Below are positions 61,995 through 64,000 of a DNA stretch of 64,000 nt, piece by piece. The notes under the pieces were generated by a model. That model was not told where the DNA came from. It saw only the letters and a list, made by a program, of their open reading frames with translations, and searched no databases. Numbering within the stretch: position 1 is the first letter of the stretch; every line of letters begins with the position of its first letter. Position numbers and translations under genes: made by a program. This stretch comes from Oscillospiraceae bacterium (GTDB lineage Bacteria > Bacillota > Clostridia > Oscillospirales > Ruminococcaceae), in contig SVNC01000001.1 in NCBI GenBank assembly GCA_015067025.1, forward strand, positions 248,001 through 312,000. The letters are read 5' to 3'.

Positions 61995-63188
61995 ATGAGC
62001 CGTATGATTGGTACCGTTTCAAGAGGTGTCCGTGCTCCCATTATAAGAAATGGCGATGACATCGTTGAAATTGTTACAAACTCGATTCTCGAAGCAGCTA
62101 AGGATGATGGCTTTGAGATCCGTGACAGAGATATCGTTGCGATGACAGAAGCTATCGTTGCAAGAGCACAGGGCAACTATGCAAGTGTAGACGATATTGC
62201 TACAGATGTAAAGGCAAAATTCGGTGGTGAAACAGTCGGCGTTATTTTCCCGATTTTAAGCCGTAACAGATTTGCTATATGTCTGCGTGGTATAGCTAAG
62301 GGAGCAAAGAAAATCGTTCTTATGCTTTCTTATCCTTCAGACGAAGTAGGTAACCATCTTGTAAGTCTTGATACACTTGATGAAAAAGGCGTTAATCCTT
62401 ATACAGATGTACTCTCACTCGAAAAGTACCGTGAGCTTTTTGGATATGAAAAGCACACATTTACAGGCGTTGACTACGTAGAATATTATGAAAATCTTAT
62501 CCGTGAATGCGGTGCAGATTGTGAGATAATCTTTGCAAACAACGCAAAGGCAATTCTCCCTTACACAAAGAACGTTCTTTGCTGTGATATCCATACAAGA
62601 GCGAGAACAAAGAGAATTTTAAAGGCTGCAGGCGCAGATGTAGTACTCGGTCTTGACGAAATTCTGAATGCTCCTGTAAATGGTAGCGGATACAATGAAA
62701 ATTACGGTCTTTTAGGTTCAAATAAATCTACAGAAGATCAGATAAAGCTTTTCCCCAGAGATTGTCAGCCTGTTGTTGATGCTATAGCTGCAAAGCTCAA
62801 GGCAGCTACAGGTAAGAATGTAGAAGTTATGGTTTACGGTGACGGTGCGTTCAAGGATCCTATGGGAAAGATATGGGAGCTTGCTGATCCCGTTGTATCT
62901 CCTGCATATACAGCAGGTCTTGAAGGTACACCCAACGAGCTTAAGCTGAAGTACCTTGCAGATAACGACTTTTCAGAGCTTTCAGGTGATGCGTTAAAGG
63001 ATGCTATCAAGGAAAAGATTCAGCAGAAGGATGATAACCTTGTAGGTCAGATGGTTTCTGAGGGTACAACACCCAGAAGACTTACAGACCTTATCGGTTC
63101 ACTTTGCGACCTTACATCCGGCTCTGGTGACAAGGGTACACCTATTGTATTTATTCAGGGTTACTTTGATAACTATACAACAGAATAA
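61995..63188 (+). CDS. CofE-like (F420-0 gamma-glutamyl ligase family) protein
   Basis: The 397 residues match the fold of coenzyme F420-0 L-glutamate ligase. The N-terminus IGTVSRGVRAPIIRNGDDIVEIV and DIVAMTEAIVARAQGNYASV follow the CofE core (RNGDDI and TEAIVARAQG). The protein is longer than archaeal CofE (about 250 residues); the added C-terminal part includes the glycine-rich end LTSGSGDKGTPIVFIQGYF. F420 is not expected in this type of organism and no other F420 gene is visible, so it probably ligates glutamate to another acceptor. The ATG at 61995 follows AAGGAG; a GTG nine bases earlier is rejected. A terminator follows. Confidence 0.82.
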   Translation: MSRMIGTVSRGVRAPIIRNGDDIVEIVTNSILEAAKDDGFEIRDRDIVAMTEAIVARAQGNYASVDDIATDVKAKFGGETVGVIFPILSRNRFAICLRGIAKGAKKIVLMLSYPSDEVGNHLVSLDTLDEKGVNPYTDVLSLEKYRELFGYEKHTFTGVDYVEYYENLIRECGADCEIIFANNAKAILPYTKNVLCCDIHTRARTKRILKAAGADVVLGLDEILNAPVNGSGYNENYGLLGSNKSTEDQIKLFPRDCQPVVDAIAAKLKAATGKNVEVMVYGDGAFKDPMGKIWELADPVVSPAYTAGLEGTPNELKLKYLADNDFSELSGDALKDAIKEKIQQKDDNLVGQMVSEGTTPRRLTDLIGSLCDLTSGSGDKGTPIVFIQGYFDNYTTE

Positions 63189-63196
63189 AAACTATT

Positions 63197-63228
63197 CTCC
63201 CGTACAGAAATGTATGGGAGTTGCTTTT
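63197..63228 (+). terminator. terminator of the CofE-like gene
   Basis: CTCCCGTACA, loop GAAA and TGTATGGGAG (one G-U pair), followed by TTGCTTTTT. Confidence 0.8.
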
Positions 63229-63250
63229 TCTCGCTAATTTTTCTTCAGAC

Positions 63251-63279
63251 TTTACAAATTAAAAAAAATATGGTAAAAT
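63251..63279 (+). promoter_or_regulatory. promoter of the GNAT gene
   Basis: TTTACA (63251-63256), 17 bases and TAAAAT (63274-63279). Confidence 0.7.
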
Positions 63280-63318
63280 AGAGAACATATTGATAAGATG
63301 GAAAAAGGAGAAAACAGA

Positions 63319-63801
63319 GTGATTAAAAGAGTAAGCAAAGAAGATTTACCCGAGTGTCTTGAAGTTATACATAAAAGCTACGAAACAGAAGCATCTATGT
63401 TCGGAGTTACAAAAATGAACTGTCCCAATCACACAAGCTTTTTGCCTATAGAAAAACTTGAAAGTTTTTATAGCTGGGGCTTTGAGATGTATGCAGTTAC
63501 AGACGAAAGTAATACTATAGTAGGCTTTTTTTCTCTTTCTATAAAAGAAAAGGACGTTTTTGAAGTGAAGTGTTTCAGCGTTCTGCCCCATCACAGACGC
63601 AAAGGGTATGGTACGCAGATGGTTGAACATGCTAAAAGCAGGGTGAAGGAGCTTGGTGGCAAAAAGCTCATCGCCAGTGTTGCTGACGGTGGACAGATAG
63701 AAAAGAAATGGTATGAAAAGAATGGTTTTAGCTATGCAGGAGCAAGCATTCATCCTCATCTTCCTTTTGCTATCGGTTTTATGGAATGGATAAATAAATA
63801 A
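63319..63801 (+). CDS. GNAT-family N-acetyltransferase
   Basis: The 160 residues have the GNAT fold with the acetyl-CoA motif CFSVLPHHRRKGYGTQMVEHA (core HHRRKGYGTQM), and the late WYEKNGFSYAG. It transfers an acetyl group to an unknown amine; specificity cannot be told. I take GTG 63319 as start because AAAGGAG (about 63303-63309) lies between it and the upstream ATG 63298, which has no site of its own. It is a single-gene unit with its own promoter and terminator. Confidence 0.87.
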   Translation: MIKRVSKEDLPECLEVIHKSYETEASMFGVTKMNCPNHTSFLPIEKLESFYSWGFEMYAVTDESNTIVGFFSLSIKEKDVFEVKCFSVLPHHRRKGYGTQMVEHAKSRVKELGGKKLIASVADGGQIEKKWYEKNGFSYAGASIHPHLPFAIGFMEWINK

Positions 63802-63812
63802 ATAAGACAGAC

Positions 63813-63846
63813 AAGGCTTTTTACATAACGGTAAAAAGCCTTTTTT
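63813..63846 (+). terminator. terminator of the GNAT gene
   Basis: AAGGCTTTTTAC, loop ATAACG and GTAAAAAGCCTT followed by TTTTG. Confidence 0.88.
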
Positions 63847-63917
63847 GTGTTTTAATAAATATATCCAATTTATTCTGTGTTTTAATATGTAGATTTACTG
63901 AAATTGCGTGTTTCTTA

Positions 63918-63946
63918 TTGAATATAAGTTAAAAAAGTTGTATAAT
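63918..63946 (+). promoter_or_regulatory. promoter of the gene entering at the window end
   Basis: TTGAAT (63918-63923), 17 bases and a perfect TATAAT (63941-63946). Confidence 0.75.
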
Positions 63947-63989
63947 TAAATAGAGTGTTTATAAGTGAAGAAACTTAATAGGAGTAACT

Positions 63990-64000
63990 ATGAGAAGTAA
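63990..64000 (+). CDS. first codons of an unidentified gene
   Basis: An ATG at 63990 lies six bases after AGGAG and is preceded by a consensus promoter. Only three codons are visible, so the product cannot be named. Confidence 0.55.

Noticed and set aside
63346-63759. Reverse-strand ORF of 137 codons
   Set aside because: It is antisense to the GNAT gene and has no promoter or motif.

Overview
The window looks like a chromosomal segment of a low-GC, Gram-positive Clostridia member, most likely a gut or rumen Ruminococcus/Oscillospiraceae-type organism. This is inferred from strong AGGAGG-type ribosome binding sites, sigma-A promoters with 17-base spacers, a T-box leader on proS, DnaD/DnaI-type replication proteins, the yloU-fakA-recG neighbourhood, FakA, a V-type ATPase operon, several TTG/GTG starts, and moderately AT-rich DNA. 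No rRNA, tRNA, insertion sequence, prophage or CRISPR array was seen. The first CDS (1) and the last (63990) run off the window.

Layout. 1-1231: a GH31 alpha-xylosidase (reverse) behind a promoter with LacI-type operator sequences. 1326-3605: T-box, proS and a small membrane protein. 3649-6521: trkA-trkH potassium uptake (reverse). 6736-7648: rplM-rpsI (reverse). 7845-9701: a deoxyinosine glycosylase, a DUF2508-like protein and nadA. 9750-17060: an accessory-looking block of three genes. They encode a toroid protein, a giant FN3 / degenerate CapA / DUF6270-like protein, and a stand-alone DUF6270 protein. 17077-24630: central metabolism and genome maintenance (pfk, xylB, glyA, prs, rarA) plus a split TauE/SafE permease. 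24675-26080: an RNA-rich stretch with a probable 6S RNA, a DUF1292 gene and an orphan transcript of about 580 nt with its own promoter and terminator. 26134-32186: dnaD-dnaI-like genes, a secreted transglutaminase and a large lipoprotein.

32186-41033 is a set of reverse-strand genes: a small membrane protein, then yloU-like - fakA - recG - rsmE, and an upstream group PHP phosphatase - Lrp - aminotransferase - ispE. 41041-42825: an ACT protein with UPF0210. 42889-52001: a complete nine-gene V-type ATPase operon (G/H-like, C, I, K, F, E, A, B, D). 52009-54297: a membrane protein, a NifX-like protein and an MBL-fold protein (reverse). 54354-56462: an ECF sigma factor and its probable membrane anti-sigma factor. 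56472-57893: tyrA and a membrane protein (reverse). 58010-61744: a heterodimeric ABC exporter with one degenerate ATPase site. 61908-63228: a CofE-like protein. 63251-63846: a GNAT acetyltransferase, followed by the first codons of another gene.

Most of the window is housekeeping. The stretches most likely to hold undescribed biology are the orphan 25503-26080 RNA, which contains an 18-codon ORF behind a consensus Shine-Dalgarno, and the 9834-17012 block. The duplicated soluble domain inside the V-ATPase subunit I membrane region is also notable.
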